30,263 bases of DNA from Kiritimatiellia bacterium. Lineage in GTDB: Bacteria > Verrucomicrobiota > Kiritimatiellia > SLAD01. Below are positions 15,949 through 24,217 of this stretch, one piece after another. Under the pieces are notes generated by a model. The model saw only the letters and a program-made list of their open reading frames with translations. It was not told the origin of the DNA and made no database searches. Location of the stretch: assembly GCA_007125875.1 (NCBI GenBank), contig SLCI01000215.1, positions 1-30,263 of the forward strand. The letters are read 5' to 3'. Within the stretch, counting starts at the first letter, position 1. Every line of letters begins with the position of its first letter. Made by a program: the position numbers and the translations under genes.

Positions 15949-16578
15949 ATGACTGCACGACGCAAAATAGGCCTGCTGGGCGGTACGTTTAATCCGGTGC
16001 ATTTGGGTCACCTGATTCTGGCTAGGGACGCGCGGGAAGCGCAAGGGTTGGATGAGGTATGGCTGATGCCGGCCGGGCAACCCGTACATAAGCTGGATCA
16101 ATCGATCGCGGCCGCCACGCACCGGCTGGCGATGGTTAAGGCGGCGGTGTCCGATGAGTCGGGATTGAATGTTTGCCGGGTTGAGGTGGAGCGGCAGGGA
16201 GCCACCTACACTGTGGATACCCTGCGCATCCTGACCGCCGAATACCCCGCGGTTGATTGGACTTATATCGTTGGCGCGGATACGTTGCCGCAGTTGGTGA
16301 CCTGGCGGGAAATTGAGGAAGTGCTGACGCTTTCCTCCTTCGCATGCATGCGGCGGCCTGGGATGCCGGATGATCCGGGCCAGCTGGCGGCACAGATTGA
16401 CCTGCCTGCGCCTTGGCCCGAGCGATTAGTGGAAGGGCTTTTCACCGGACATCGAATTGAGATCTCATCGAGCGAGATCAGAAAACGATTGGCCAGCGGG
16501 CAATCGATTCGTTATCTTGTACCCGAGTCTGTAGAGACCTATATCCGAGAGCACCATTTATATTTAGTAGGAGATTGA
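15949..16578 (+). CDS. nadD: Nicotinate-nucleotide adenylyltransferase
   Basis: A 210-residue cytoplasmic enzyme that joins nicotinate mononucleotide and ATP to make deamido-NAD. The nucleotidyltransferase signature G-G-T-F-N-P-V-H-L-G-H covers residues 11-21, with the H-x-G-H at 18-21. The I-S-S-S-E-I-R-K-R motif near the C-terminus is the usual ISSTxIR. The ATG at 15949 is chosen because it gives the family N-terminus; the frame stays open upstream but carries no family sequence. No ribosome binding site is visible, so the message may be nearly leaderless. rsfS follows immediately, a common nadD-rsfS pairing. Confidence 0.93.
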   Translation: MTARRKIGLLGGTFNPVHLGHLILARDAREAQGLDEVWLMPAGQPVHKLDQSIAAATHRLAMVKAAVSDESGLNVCRVEVERQGATYTVDTLRILTAEYPAVDWTYIVGADTLPQLVTWREIEEVLTLSSFACMRRPGMPDDPGQLAAQIDLPAPWPERLVEGLFTGHRIEISSSEIRKRLASGQSIRYLVPESVETYIREHHLYLVGD

Positions 16579-16581
16579 TCC

Positions 16582-16935
16582 ATCGAATCGTTAACTTTAG
16601 CTCACGCAATTGTAGCCGCATTGGAAGACAAGAAAGCTGTCGAACCCGTCATACTGGATGTGCGGGAGGTGTCCAATGTCACAGATTATTATGTCATTGT
16701 GCACGGCAACAGCACGCCGCACATTAAAGCCTTGGCGGAAGAGGTGCAGGTTCGGTTGAAGAAGGAGGACGGTGTACGTACTCATCGAACGTCCGGCACC
16801 GCCGACAGCGCGTGGATCGCGATGGATTATGTGGATGTGGTGCTGCACATTTTCTCGCGCGAAACGCGTGAGTATTACGCGCTGGAAGAACTTTGGAGCG
16901 ATGCCAAGCCTGTGCCGGTCGGCGCGGGCGGTTGA
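16582..16935 (+). CDS. rsfS: Ribosomal silencing factor RsfS, with probable ATC start codon
   Basis: RsfS binds ribosomal protein L14 and blocks subunit joining when nutrients are scarce. The family core is present: I-L-D-V-R-E-V-S-N-V-T-D-Y-Y-V-I, then S-A-W-I-A-M-D-Y-V-D-V-V-L-H-I-F and Y-Y-A-L-E-E-L-W. The N-terminal helix S-L-T-L-A-H-A-I-V-A-A-L-E-D aligns with the first helix of E. coli RsfS but has no ATG, GTG or TTG in frame before it; the frame opens right after the nadD stop. The codon at the expected start is ATC (16582), with AGGAG ending 8 bases before it. A TTG at 16621 is the nearest accepted start, but it would remove the helix and has no ribosome binding site. The family call is firm; the start is not. 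Confidence 0.88.
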   Translation: MESLTLAHAIVAALEDKKAVEPVILDVREVSNVTDYYVIVHGNSTPHIKALAEEVQVRLKKEDGVRTHRTSGTADSAWIAMDYVDVVLHIFSRETREYYALEELWSDAKPVPVGAGG

Positions 16936-16983
16936 TGTGTAGGGCGCCCGCTCTTGTTCCGCCGTGACACGCGTTCACCCTGC

Positions 16984-17008
16984 TGTAGGCCGATCCTCTG
17001 CGGTGGGC
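16984..17008 (+). repeat. REP-like hairpin, TGTAGG family
   Basis: TGTAG, then arms GCCGATC / GGTGGGC around the same CTCTGC loop as the copy at 2987. The stem has one mismatch and one wobble, so this copy looks slightly decayed. Confidence 0.5.
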
Positions 17009-17190
17009 GCATTCGTGGCCAAATGGATCGCTTGCCTGCGTGGATTGGCGGTGGCCGAAGGGGTCGCTTGTCGTGATGCGAGATCCAGGATTCGAGCTTC
17101 GGGATAGTCATCGGCCCGTATCGCGAATCTCGTATCCCGCTCCCCCCGCGCTTAAATTCGTGGCCGAATTTGCCCCCTTCGCCCACCGCA

Positions 17191-17400
17191 TAGCACACCT
17201 TCGGTTGACTTGCGCTTTTCCTGTAGGGCGTCCGCTTGCGGATCGCCGGTGAAGCAGGGAAGACACTGTCAGAATCGAAGACGGCCAGTCGCAAGCGACG
17301 GCCCTACAGGTCCCCGCAGCACGTGCGCGCGAGGGACAACGCTTGTCCGCGTCATCCGTAGTTCCCCAACGAAAAACGAAGAACGACGAACGAAAAACGA
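17191..17400. repeat. Composite repeat unit, full copy 1
   Basis: It begins TAGCACACCTTCGGTTG. It carries an inverted pair of TGTAGGGC REPs (17222-17247 and 17283-17308), each with its own CCGCTTGCGG-type hairpin, separated by about 35 bp, and ends in A-rich CGAAAAACGAAG sequence. A second full copy begins at 17659 (offset 468 bp) and a truncated copy at 17411. Confidence 0.7.
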
Positions 17401-17410
17401 GGCTCCTGCA

Positions 17411-17470
17411 TAGCACACCTTCGGTTGACTTGTGCGTGTCCTTGTAGGGCGTCCGCTTGCGGATCGCCGT
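17411..17470. repeat. Composite repeat unit, truncated copy
   Basis: It matches the first 60 bp of the unit, TAGCACACCTTCGGTTG through the left REP (17443-17468), then stops. Confidence 0.65.
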
Positions 17471-17488
17471 GGTCTCGGCGGCTATGGT

Positions 17489-17513
17489 TGTAGGCCGACC
17501 CTCAGCGGTCGGC
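17489..17513 (+). repeat. REP-like hairpin, TGTAGG family
   Basis: TGTAG followed by a perfect 7-bp stem, GCCGACC / GGTCGGC, around CTCAGC. Compared with the 2987 copy, two stem positions differ on both arms in a way that keeps pairing. Confidence 0.6.
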
Positions 17514-17658
17514 GTGTTCCAGCCCGCGACTCTGTGTCATCCGCCGCCCGTTTTGTTGGGGTGCCTTTATTCCAGGTGATAAGGGTGAAAGATTAGGTAG
17601 AAAGATTAGGGATATTTCGCCCGTATCCCGCCCCGTGCATCGTGTATCCCGCCGTCCG

Positions 17659-17870
17659 TAGCACACCTTTGGTTGTTTTTGGATGTTCCTAGTTGGGCGT
17701 CCGCTTGCGGATCGCCGGAGAAGCAGGGAAGACACTGTCAGAATCGAAGACGGCCAGTCGCAAGCAACGGCCTTACAGATCCCCGCAACACGTGCGCGCG
17801 AGGGATAACGCTTGTCCGCGTCATCCGTAGTTCCCCAACGAAGAACAAAAAAACGAAGAACCAAGAACAC
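17659..17870. repeat. Composite repeat unit, full copy 2
   Basis: It shares the start TAGCACACCT, the inverted REP pair (about 17691-17716 and 17752-17777), the central GAAGCAGGGAAGACACTGTC-type spacer and the A-rich end with copy 1. It differs by scattered substitutions and by AGTTGGGC in place of TGTAGGGC at the left REP. Confidence 0.7.
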
Positions 17871-17879
17871 CTATCGTGC

Positions 17880-18551
17880 TTAGAAGCGGTAGTTTATGCC
17901 GGCGCGAATCAGGCCATGATCGTAGGAAAACTTTTGACGTGATCTGGATTGTTGCCGTTCAACTACATCGTCACGCGGTCGATCTTCGGTGGTGCGGTAG
18001 ATGATGTCGCTGTCCAGCGCAACACGCCGATATTCTGCAAACACTTCCCACTGCGCGGTCCATCGCCATTCGATGCCTGCGGCCCAGTGATAGGCGATCG
18101 TATCATCGATATCCGCGCTCACGCGCAAATTGCTCACACCGGCCGGTAAGGCTTGGGGATTTTGCCGAATGGATCGATTCACGCGATCATTGTCCGTGCG
18201 CATCCAGTAGTAGCCCACACCGGCACCGACATAAAATGTGAAATGTTGAATGGGATAGTCCAGTCGCGCACTTAAGGCGATAGCGACGAGCTCCAGATCC
18301 AATCGATCTTCAAATGGTTCTGACACCAGGTTTAAGTCGTCCAGTTTATCCGTTTGCCGCGTGACAGAGAGATCGACGGACCAATGATTTTTGTGGTCGT
18401 AGGTGACTTGCCAGCCAAAGCCACCTTGCTCATCGCGCACGTCGCCGCCAGTCGGGTAGGCAAAGTGAGGGCCATCTTTAAAGGTTCCACCGGCCAGCAC
18501 GATGGAACCGCAAAGTGTGAAAAAAGCAAAGAGAGAAAGAGTATTTTTCAT
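17880..18551 (-). CDS. Outer-membrane beta-barrel protein (OmpW/opacity-like)
   Basis: 223 residues. A signal peptide covers about residues 1-20 (M-K-N-T, hydrophobic core, ending V-L-A-G). The rest alternates polar and hydrophobic residues in barrel-strand style, with W-Q-V-T-Y-D, F-Y-V-G-A-G-V-G-Y-Y-W and A-A-G-I-E-W-R-W-T typical of eight-stranded porin-like domains. The final residues I-N-Y-R-F end in the aromatic Phe expected of outer-membrane proteins recognised by BamA. It starts 40 bp after metX with only a weak AGG upstream; it may be read through from the met genes or have its own promoter. The function is unknown. Confidence 0.78.
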   Translation of the reverse strand: MKNTLSLFAFFTLCGSIVLAGGTFKDGPHFAYPTGGDVRDEQGGFGWQVTYDHKNHWSVDLSVTRQTDKLDDLNLVSEPFEDRLDLELVAIALSARLDYPIQHFTFYVGAGVGYYWMRTDNDRVNRSIRQNPQALPAGVSNLRVSADIDDTIAYHWAAGIEWRWTAQWEVFAEYRRVALDSDIIYRTTEDRPRDDVVERQQSRSRQKFSYDHGLIRAGINYRF

Positions 18552-18591
18552 ACCCGAACCTATACGCGAATCCGGCCCGAAAGTCTACGCT

Positions 18592-19770
18592 TTAGCTAGC
18601 GCCGTATCGTTGCTTGAGCAGATAGTCAATATGCGGTGCAAACAAGTCTGGCTCAAGCAGGAAGGAGTCATGCCCTTTATCGGAGTGCGCGGTGATGTGT
18701 TGGCAGGTGACGCCGGCTTCCTTAATGCGGTTGACCATCTCGATTTGTTCATCGGGATAATAGCAGACATCGGTGTCGATACTGAAAACAAGCACGCGTT
18801 GTTCGAGGCAGCGATGGAATAGCTCCTTGTAGTTGCGTGCGCCAGCGTCATGTAAGAGATCATAGTGTTGCCAAGCCGCTGTGATCCGCAAATAACTGTT
18901 GGCATCAAAGCGCTGCACGAACTTCTGGCCCTGATGCAGCATGTAAGACTCAATCGGACTGGTGAGCTCATATGCGCGCAAGCTGGGCTCGCGCTTCACG
19001 ATCTCGCCCCGCGCCCGCCGTTCCAGCGTCTGCAATGAAATGTAAGTCTTGTGCGCGATCATACGTGCCAAGGCCAACCCTTTTTCCGGCGGCTCGCCAT
19101 CATAGTAATCGCCGCCATTAAAAGCGGGATCCTCCTCAATCGCGAAGATCTGTTCGAAGTTGAGTACGCGTTGCAGCGTGCTGACCGAAAGTGCGGAGGA
19201 CATGGGAATGACATGCCGGACGCGGTCGGGAAAGCGCGTGGCAAAATTCATCGTACACATGCCACCTATCGAAGGCCCGATTACCGCATGCAGTTTCTCG
19301 ATTCCTAAATGATTCAGGAGCTTGACCTGAGAGTCGACAATATCCGAGATGGTGATCATCGGAAAGGTGCTACCAAACGGCTTGCCGGTTTCAGGGTTGA
19401 TCGAGGTAGGGCCGGTCGATCCGTAGCAGCCGCCAATATAGTTGGCGCAGATAACGCAAAAGGTCCGGGTATCCAACGCTTTGCCCGGGCCGATGAATTT
19501 ATCCCACCAGCCGATTTGGCACTCTTTGGTCCAGCGGTCGCCCGCTTCGTCAAATGAGGTGTTCAGCCCTGCCGCATGTGCGCTGCCGGACATGGCATGA
19601 AACACCAGTATGGCGTTGTCTTTCTCAGGGGACAACTCGCCGTACATTTCATACGCGAGTTGCAAGCCGTGCAACTTTTCGCCGGACTGGAAAATGAACG
19701 GATCCGACGGATCCTCAGCAAACCTATATATTTGTGTCGTCGTTTTCCCGACGTCTGAATGATAAGACAC
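18592..19770 (-). CDS. metX: Homoserine O-acetyltransferase
   Basis: This 392-residue alpha/beta-hydrolase transfers an acyl group from acetyl-CoA to homoserine, the first committed step to methionine. The nucleophile is Ser167 in G-P-S-I-G-G-M (family form usually G-G-S-M-G-G-M), with Asp334 (D-T-D-V-C-Y-Y-P) and His367 (D-K-G-H-D-S-F-L) completing the triad. N-Y-I-G-G-C-Y-G-S-T-G-P at 110-121 is a family signature. The start is GTG at 19770 with GGAGG about 10 bases upstream. It follows metY by 79 bp in the same direction. Some MetX-fold enzymes use succinyl-CoA; acetyl is assumed from the pairing with metY. Confidence 0.92.
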   Translation of the reverse strand: MSYHSDVGKTTTQIYRFAEDPSDPFIFQSGEKLHGLQLAYEMYGELSPEKDNAILVFHAMSGSAHAAGLNTSFDEAGDRWTKECQIGWWDKFIGPGKALDTRTFCVICANYIGGCYGSTGPTSINPETGKPFGSTFPMITISDIVDSQVKLLNHLGIEKLHAVIGPSIGGMCTMNFATRFPDRVRHVIPMSSALSVSTLQRVLNFEQIFAIEEDPAFNGGDYYDGEPPEKGLALARMIAHKTYISLQTLERRARGEIVKREPSLRAYELTSPIESYMLHQGQKFVQRFDANSYLRITAAWQHYDLLHDAGARNYKELFHRCLEQRVLVFSIDTDVCYYPDEQIEMVNRIKEAGVTCQHITAHSDKGHDSFLLEPDLFAPHIDYLLKQRYGAS

Positions 19771-19849
19771 GATCGAATAGCCTCCCAGTATGCGAGACCC
19801 GGATCCATCGGTCGATGAATCCGGGGCATCAACTAACTGAGCATGTTAA

Positions 19850-21139
19850 TTAAACCTGCGCGGCTTGCAAGGCTTGATCAATGTCATCAATAATATCGTC
19901 AATGTGTTCGATCCCGATCGAGAGGCGCACCATGCCCGGGCTGATGCCGGCATCGCGCTGTTGGTCCTCATTCAGCTGTGAGTGCGTGGTCGTGGCGGGG
20001 TGAATCGCCAGGCTCTTGGCATCGCCCACATTGGCGAGGTGCGAGAACATCTTGAGCGCTTCGATGAACTTAGCGCCCGCTTCCTTGCCGCCTTTGATGC
20101 CGAAGACCACCATCGCGCCGCCTTTGCCGTCGAGATACTTCTGGTTCTTAGCGTATTCCGGATCGTCCTTTAAGCCGGGGAAACGCACCCATTCAACTTG
20201 TGCATTGCTCTTCAGGTGCTCAGCCACTTTCAATGCGTTGTCGCAATGGCGTTCCATCCGCAGCGGCAACGTTTCGATCCCTTGAATGAATTGCCACGAG
20301 TTGTCGGGCGCGATGCATGCACCGAGATTACGCAGCGGAACCGTGCGCATCCGCAGGATGTAGGCGAGGGGAGCCAGCATTTCCGGCAAGTCATGCCCCC
20401 AACGCAGACCACCATACGAGGTGTCCGGTGTGTCGAAAAGCGGATGGCGACCGGTGTTCCACTTGAACTTGCCGGAATCCACCACCACGCCGCCGATGCC
20501 AATGCCGTGACCGCCCAGCCACTTCGTCAGCGAATGGATCACAACATCTGCACCATGCTCAATCGGGCGCGTCAGGTACGGGGTAGAGAAGGTCGAGTCG
20601 ACTAAGAGAGGAAGACCCGCCGCATGCGCGATATCCGCCACGGCAGCCAGGTCCGTGACCTCCAAGGCCGGATTCGAGACCGTCTCGACGAAAACGGCGC
20701 GGGTTTTGTCGTCGATCGCCGCTGCTACATTTTGCGGGTCCTGCGTGTCGACAAACTTCACCGTGATGCCCAGCGTCGGCAGAATGTCGTTAAACTGCGT
20801 GTAGGTGCCACCATACAAATTGCGGGCCGAGATAATGTTATCGCCGGCTTGCGCCAAGTTGATAATGGCATAAAAGACCGCCGAGGTACCGGACGCAACG
20901 CCCAAACCCGCCAGCTCATGGGCACCTTCCAACAAGGCCACACGCTTTTCCAACGCGTCAGTGGTGGGGTTCATCAGACGCGTGTAGATGTTGCCAAGCT
21001 CTTTGAGTGCAAACAAATTGGCGGCATGTTCCGTATCGCGGAACTGGAACCCGGTTGTGCGATACACGGGAACGGCGCGGGAAGAGGTGGTCGGATCGGG
21101 CTGCGTACCCCCATGCAAGCAAATAGACTCTAACTTCAT
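19850..21139 (-). CDS. metY: O-acetylhomoserine sulfhydrylase
   Basis: A 429-residue PLP enzyme of the Cys/Met metabolism family; it makes homocysteine from O-acetylhomoserine and sulfide. The PLP lysine is Lys206 in H-S-L-T-K-W-L-G-G-H-G. Other family features are Y-T-R-L-M-N-P-T (52-59), S-G-T-S-A (83-87), the Y-G-G-T-Y stretch near 109-113 and D-S-T-F-S-T-P at 181-187. The length of about 430 and W-L-G-G-H-G favour the sulfhydrylase over cystathionine gamma-synthase (about 390). AGGAG lies 7 bases before the ATG. With metX it gives direct sulfhydrylation, so no transsulfuration genes are needed. Confidence 0.93.
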   Translation of the reverse strand: MKLESICLHGGTQPDPTTSSRAVPVYRTTGFQFRDTEHAANLFALKELGNIYTRLMNPTTDALEKRVALLEGAHELAGLGVASGTSAVFYAIINLAQAGDNIISARNLYGGTYTQFNDILPTLGITVKFVDTQDPQNVAAAIDDKTRAVFVETVSNPALEVTDLAAVADIAHAAGLPLLVDSTFSTPYLTRPIEHGADVVIHSLTKWLGGHGIGIGGVVVDSGKFKWNTGRHPLFDTPDTSYGGLRWGHDLPEMLAPLAYILRMRTVPLRNLGACIAPDNSWQFIQGIETLPLRMERHCDNALKVAEHLKSNAQVEWVRFPGLKDDPEYAKNQKYLDGKGGAMVVFGIKGGKEAGAKFIEALKMFSHLANVGDAKSLAIHPATTTHSQLNEDQQRDAGISPGMVRLSIGIEHIDDIIDDIDQALQAAQV

Positions 21140-21183
21140 ACTGATCTCCTGTTTAATCTACACTAAGTCGATAAAGTAATGCG

Positions 21184-21212
21184 TATTTAAGCCGCTTTAT
21201 TTTGAATTGCAA
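21184..21212 (-). promoter_or_regulatory. Candidate metY-metX promoter
   Basis: On the minus strand TTGCAA (-35) and TAAATA (-10) are exactly 17 bp apart, in AT-rich sequence. Transcription would start about 40 bases before the metY ATG. Confidence 0.45.
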
Positions 21213-21396
21213 TAAAATAAATAATCATCTTAACTCAAGCCAGTACAAATCGCGTTGCGTACTCATTGGCAATCAATTGATTGTGACTGATTCTTACAGT
21301 TGAGATATGCAGCGATTGGGTACTTGGTTGGAACACGCCGTTAGCCCCCCCCGATAACAAGAGCAATCTTGTGGTGTAGGAGTGAGGAGCAAGCAC

Positions 21397-21453
21397 ATGA
21401 CTGATGGCGTGTTGGTAGATAGTAAAATAACACGCGGCACCACTAAACAGTGA
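21397..21453 (+). CDS. Possible 18-codon leader peptide upstream of the helicase
   Basis: An ATG at 21397 preceded by GGAGTGAGGAGC opens an 18-codon frame (start M-T-D-G-V-L-V-D) ending in TGA at 21453, 17 bp before the helicase start. Its ribosome binding site is much better than that of the helicase, so the two may be translationally coupled. The peptide itself has no recognisable features. Confidence 0.3.
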   Translation: MTDGVLVDSKITRGTTKQ

Positions 21454-21469
21454 GTGCCTCAGCATCAGA

Positions 21470-23266
21470 ATGGAGCCTATGCTCAAGAAGTTAATCGATA
21501 AAGTTACTGCGTCCGTAAAGAAATCCGAATCCTCTCCATCGACTCCCCGCAAGTCAGCGAAAACTAAATCTGCGCCTGAATCGAAACCTGAAGTCTGGGT
21601 GCCGGGTGCGGACAACAATCCGCCGCCCGAGTCCGGTTCAAATCAGCCGCCGCGGCCGCCCCGCCGTCGATCATCGAAACCGCGTAACCAGCGCCGGAAA
21701 CCAGCTGATGCCGGTCAGCCGGGAAAAGATACTGCTCGTTCGGACGAATCCGCCCGCCCCCCGCAGGCGCAACAGTCTGAGGATGGCGCGCCCAAGCGTC
21801 GTCGCCGCCGTCGTCGTCGCGGCAGCGGTAAAGGCCCGCAAGCCGATAATGCCCAGCCGCAACAGAAGGCTGCGGAGGAAAAATCATCAGCGCCGGCTCC
21901 AAAAGCACCCGCACGGGAAGAAAAGCCCGCCTATGATCCATCGCAATTCCGACCCAAAAACATTGAGGCGTTCGAGGGTCAGCTACGCTATCCCGATATG
22001 GATATTCCCGACGAGGTCAAGCGTGCCCTGGCAGAGATGCATTTTGAGGTGACGACGCCGATTCAGGCCCGCCTCTTGCCGATCGCGTTGGCTGGTCGCG
22101 ATGCAGCGGGCAAAGCCCAGACCGGTACCGGCAAGACCGCTGCCTTCTTAATTGGCATCTTTACGCATTTTCTGCGCAAGCCCATCGAAGGTGAGCGTCC
22201 GAACGGTACGCCGCGTGCGCTGATCCTCGCCCCGACACGCGAACTGGCTCTGCAAATTCAAAAGGACGCCGAAGATATCGGTCGCTATTGCGGTCTGCAT
22301 TCCGTCGCGGTCTATGGCGGAATGGATTTTGATCGCCAACAACGTCAGTTGGAACAGCCGGTCGACATTATTGTGGCGACGCCGGGCCGATTGATGGACT
22401 TTGCGCAGCGTAAAGTCATCAACTTGCGCCAAATCGAGACCCTCGTGATCGACGAGGCGGATCGTATGTTGGATATGGGCTTTATTCCTGATGTACGCAA
22501 GATTGTGCGTATGACGCCTCATCCGGAACAACGCCAAACGCTGTTGTTCAGCGCCACCTTGACGCCCAATATCGTGCGGCTAGCCGAACAGTGGACGCGA
22601 GATGCAGAAACGGTCGAGATTGAGCCGGAACAAATTGCTTCCGATACCGTCAATCAGCGAGTGATTATCACCACGCAAGATGAAAAGTTTACGCTCCTCT
22701 ACAACCTGCTGCAACAAGAGAAGCCCGAGCGCGTCATCATCTTCAGCAATCGCCGTGACCAAGCGGAGATGCTGCACAATACGCTGCAAGCCTATGGCTT
22801 TTCCACCGCGCTGCTGAGCGGTGCAGTGGATCAGAAGAAGCGCGTACGCGTGCTGGACGATTTCAAGAGCGGCAAAGTCGAAGTGCTTGTAGCGACTGAC
22901 GTCGCCGGACGCGGATTGCACGTTGAGGGCATCAGCCATGTGATCAACTATCACATGCCGATGGATCCCGATGACTACGTACATCGCATTGGCCGAACCG
23001 GTCGTGCGGGCGAAATCGGTACCTCGATCTCCTTTGCCTGCGAATTGGATTCGTTCGCGATTCCTGATGTCGAGGCTTTCATCGGCCATCCACTGGTTTG
23101 TGAGCATCCCGCTGACGATATGCTGAAGGCGCTGCCGGAACCCTTGCATCCTATCGCCCGACTCAAACCACGCGGTCGCAATGGCAGCGGTGGTGGTCGT
23201 GGTCCACGCCGTGGTGGAGGCGGCGGAGGCGGTGGCGGCCGTGGCAGGCCTCCGCGTCGACGCTAA
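21470..23266 (+). CDS. DEAD-box ATP-dependent RNA helicase (RhlE/RhlB-like)
   Basis: 598 residues. Residues 1-165 are a disordered basic tail rich in Pro, Ser and Arg, including eight consecutive basic residues near 110-117. The helicase core then follows: Q motif (F-E-V-T-T-P-I-Q, 192-199), Walker A A-Q-T-G-T-G-K-T (216-223), P-T-R-E-L-A, T-P-G-R, D-E-A-D (328-331), S-A-T, and H-R-I-G-R-T-G-R (from 505). The C-terminus is Gly/Arg-rich, RGG-like, typical for RNA binding. The likely role is RNA unwinding in ribosome assembly, cold adaptation or mRNA decay. The start could be the ATG at 21470 or the one at 21479, which has GGAG only 3 bases away; neither has an ideal ribosome binding site. Confidence 0.92.
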   Translation: MEPMLKKLIDKVTASVKKSESSPSTPRKSAKTKSAPESKPEVWVPGADNNPPPESGSNQPPRPPRRRSSKPRNQRRKPADAGQPGKDTARSDESARPPQAQQSEDGAPKRRRRRRRRGSGKGPQADNAQPQQKAAEEKSSAPAPKAPAREEKPAYDPSQFRPKNIEAFEGQLRYPDMDIPDEVKRALAEMHFEVTTPIQARLLPIALAGRDAAGKAQTGTGKTAAFLIGIFTHFLRKPIEGERPNGTPRALILAPTRELALQIQKDAEDIGRYCGLHSVAVYGGMDFDRQQRQLEQPVDIIVATPGRLMDFAQRKVINLRQIETLVIDEADRMLDMGFIPDVRKIVRMTPHPEQRQTLLFSATLTPNIVRLAEQWTRDAETVEIEPEQIASDTVNQRVIITTQDEKFTLLYNLLQQEKPERVIIFSNRRDQAEMLHNTLQAYGFSTALLSGAVDQKKRVRVLDDFKSGKVEVLVATDVAGRGLHVEGISHVINYHMPMDPDDYVHRIGRTGRAGEIGTSISFACELDSFAIPDVEAFIGHPLVCEHPADDMLKALPEPLHPIARLKPRGRNGSGGGRGPRRGGGGGGGGGRGRPPRRR

Positions 23267-23333
23267 AAGAGTCGTTGCCTAGGCCCGATCTCACTGGACT
23301 TGCACTCTTACAATTCGATGGCAGGATGAGGGT

Positions 23334-24203
23334 ATGAAAGATCAAGCAAAGCTCTACGTTTTTGGTGAAGTACTGTTCGACTGTTTCCCCGACGGGAATG
23401 TCGTAATTGGCGGTGCACCGTTCAACGTGGCCTGGCATCTCTCGGCGCTCGGTGATGCGCCATTGTTCGTGTCACGCGTCGGTACCGATGAACTGGGTGA
23501 CCGGATTCAGAAGACCATGTCGGAGTGGGAGATGCCGCTCGATACCCTGCAAAGGGACACAGAACATCCGACCGGTCGCGTGACCATCACCTTGCACGAT
23601 GGTGATCCGACCTACGATATCGAGTTTGGTGCGGCGTATGACTTCATTGATGCAGCGGGGATTCCACCGATAACCGCTGACGATGTAGTCTATCACGGAT
23701 CGCTGGCGATTCGCCATGAGGTTTCGCGTTCCGCGCTGGATGCCTGTCTGGCTGCCGGCCCGCGCGTCTTTCTGGATGTTAATCTGCGCGATCCGTGGTG
23801 GCAGGGGATCGATTGGGACCAGTACCTACGGCGCGTGCATTGGGCCAAAATGAATGAAGACGAGCTCCATATGCTCGGCTTCGATCAGGGCGGTCTGGAA
23901 AAGAATATGCAGGCCTTTTGTGCCCGTTACGAGGTCGAACAACTGATTTTGACCCGCGGTCGGGCTGGTGCCTTGGTGCTGGATCAGGCGGGCAACTTCC
24001 ATCAGGTCGAGCCGCCGCCACTGAAAGAAACCATCGACACGGTTGGTGCCGGTGACTCGTTCAGCGCCATTTATCTGCATGGTTTGCGCCAAGGATGGGA
24101 CATCGAAACGATCATTGATCGTGCTCAGCACTTTGCGGTAGAGATCATCGCGACGCGCGGGGCGACGCCGAAAGATCGCGAACTTTACCGTCAGTATCGT
24201 TAA
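23334..24203 (+). CDS. PfkB-family sugar kinase, probable fructokinase
   Basis: 289 residues. The PfkB signatures are present: G-G-A-P-F-N-V-A near residues 26-33 for sugar binding, and D-T-V-G-A-G-D-S-F near 235-243, which holds the catalytic Asp and anion hole. F-L-D-V-N-L-R-D-P-W-W and L-T-R-G-R-A-G-A are typical of fructokinase-like members. It ends 14 bp before the amylosucrase, so the two are co-transcribed. Amylosucrase releases free fructose, which makes fructose the natural substrate: fructose + ATP to fructose 6-phosphate. Substrate is inferred from this pairing; the fold call is firm. An AGGA about 7 bases upstream supports the ATG. Confidence 0.87.
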   Translation: MKDQAKLYVFGEVLFDCFPDGNVVIGGAPFNVAWHLSALGDAPLFVSRVGTDELGDRIQKTMSEWEMPLDTLQRDTEHPTGRVTITLHDGDPTYDIEFGAAYDFIDAAGIPPITADDVVYHGSLAIRHEVSRSALDACLAAGPRVFLDVNLRDPWWQGIDWDQYLRRVHWAKMNEDELHMLGFDQGGLEKNMQAFCARYEVEQLILTRGRAGALVLDQAGNFHQVEPPPLKETIDTVGAGDSFSAIYLHGLRQGWDIETIIDRAQHFAVEIIATRGATPKDRELYRQYR

Positions 24204-24217
24204 GTATTGAGGGGCTC

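Larger units (their letters stand above)
16936..17879. other. Gene-free repeat cluster, 944 bp
   Basis: No coding sequence with family character was found. The interval contains two full copies and one partial copy of a roughly 200-bp unit, two separate TGTAGG-type REP hairpins (16984-17008 and 17489-17513), and A-rich CGAAGAAC-like runs at the ends of the full units. It separates convergent rsfS and the barrel gene. Confidence 0.75.
21140..21469. other. Divergent metY / helicase intergenic region
   Basis: The 330-bp region holds a candidate metY promoter (21184-21212), a perfect 14-bp palindrome CAATCAATTGATTG (21270-21283), a hairpin with GCAA loop (21357-21372) and a short reading frame with a good ribosome binding site (21397-21453). 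No SAM riboswitch motif was found on the metY side. Confidence 0.6.

Noticed and set aside
17108..17870. Several 80-140 codon frames in the 17-kb repeat cluster
   Set aside because: Similar peptides arise from each copy of the non-coding unit and none has a start signal or domain.
21140..21300. SAM riboswitch upstream of metY
   Set aside because: No SAM-I or SAM-II core could be found in the leader, which appears only about 40 bases long from the candidate promoter.
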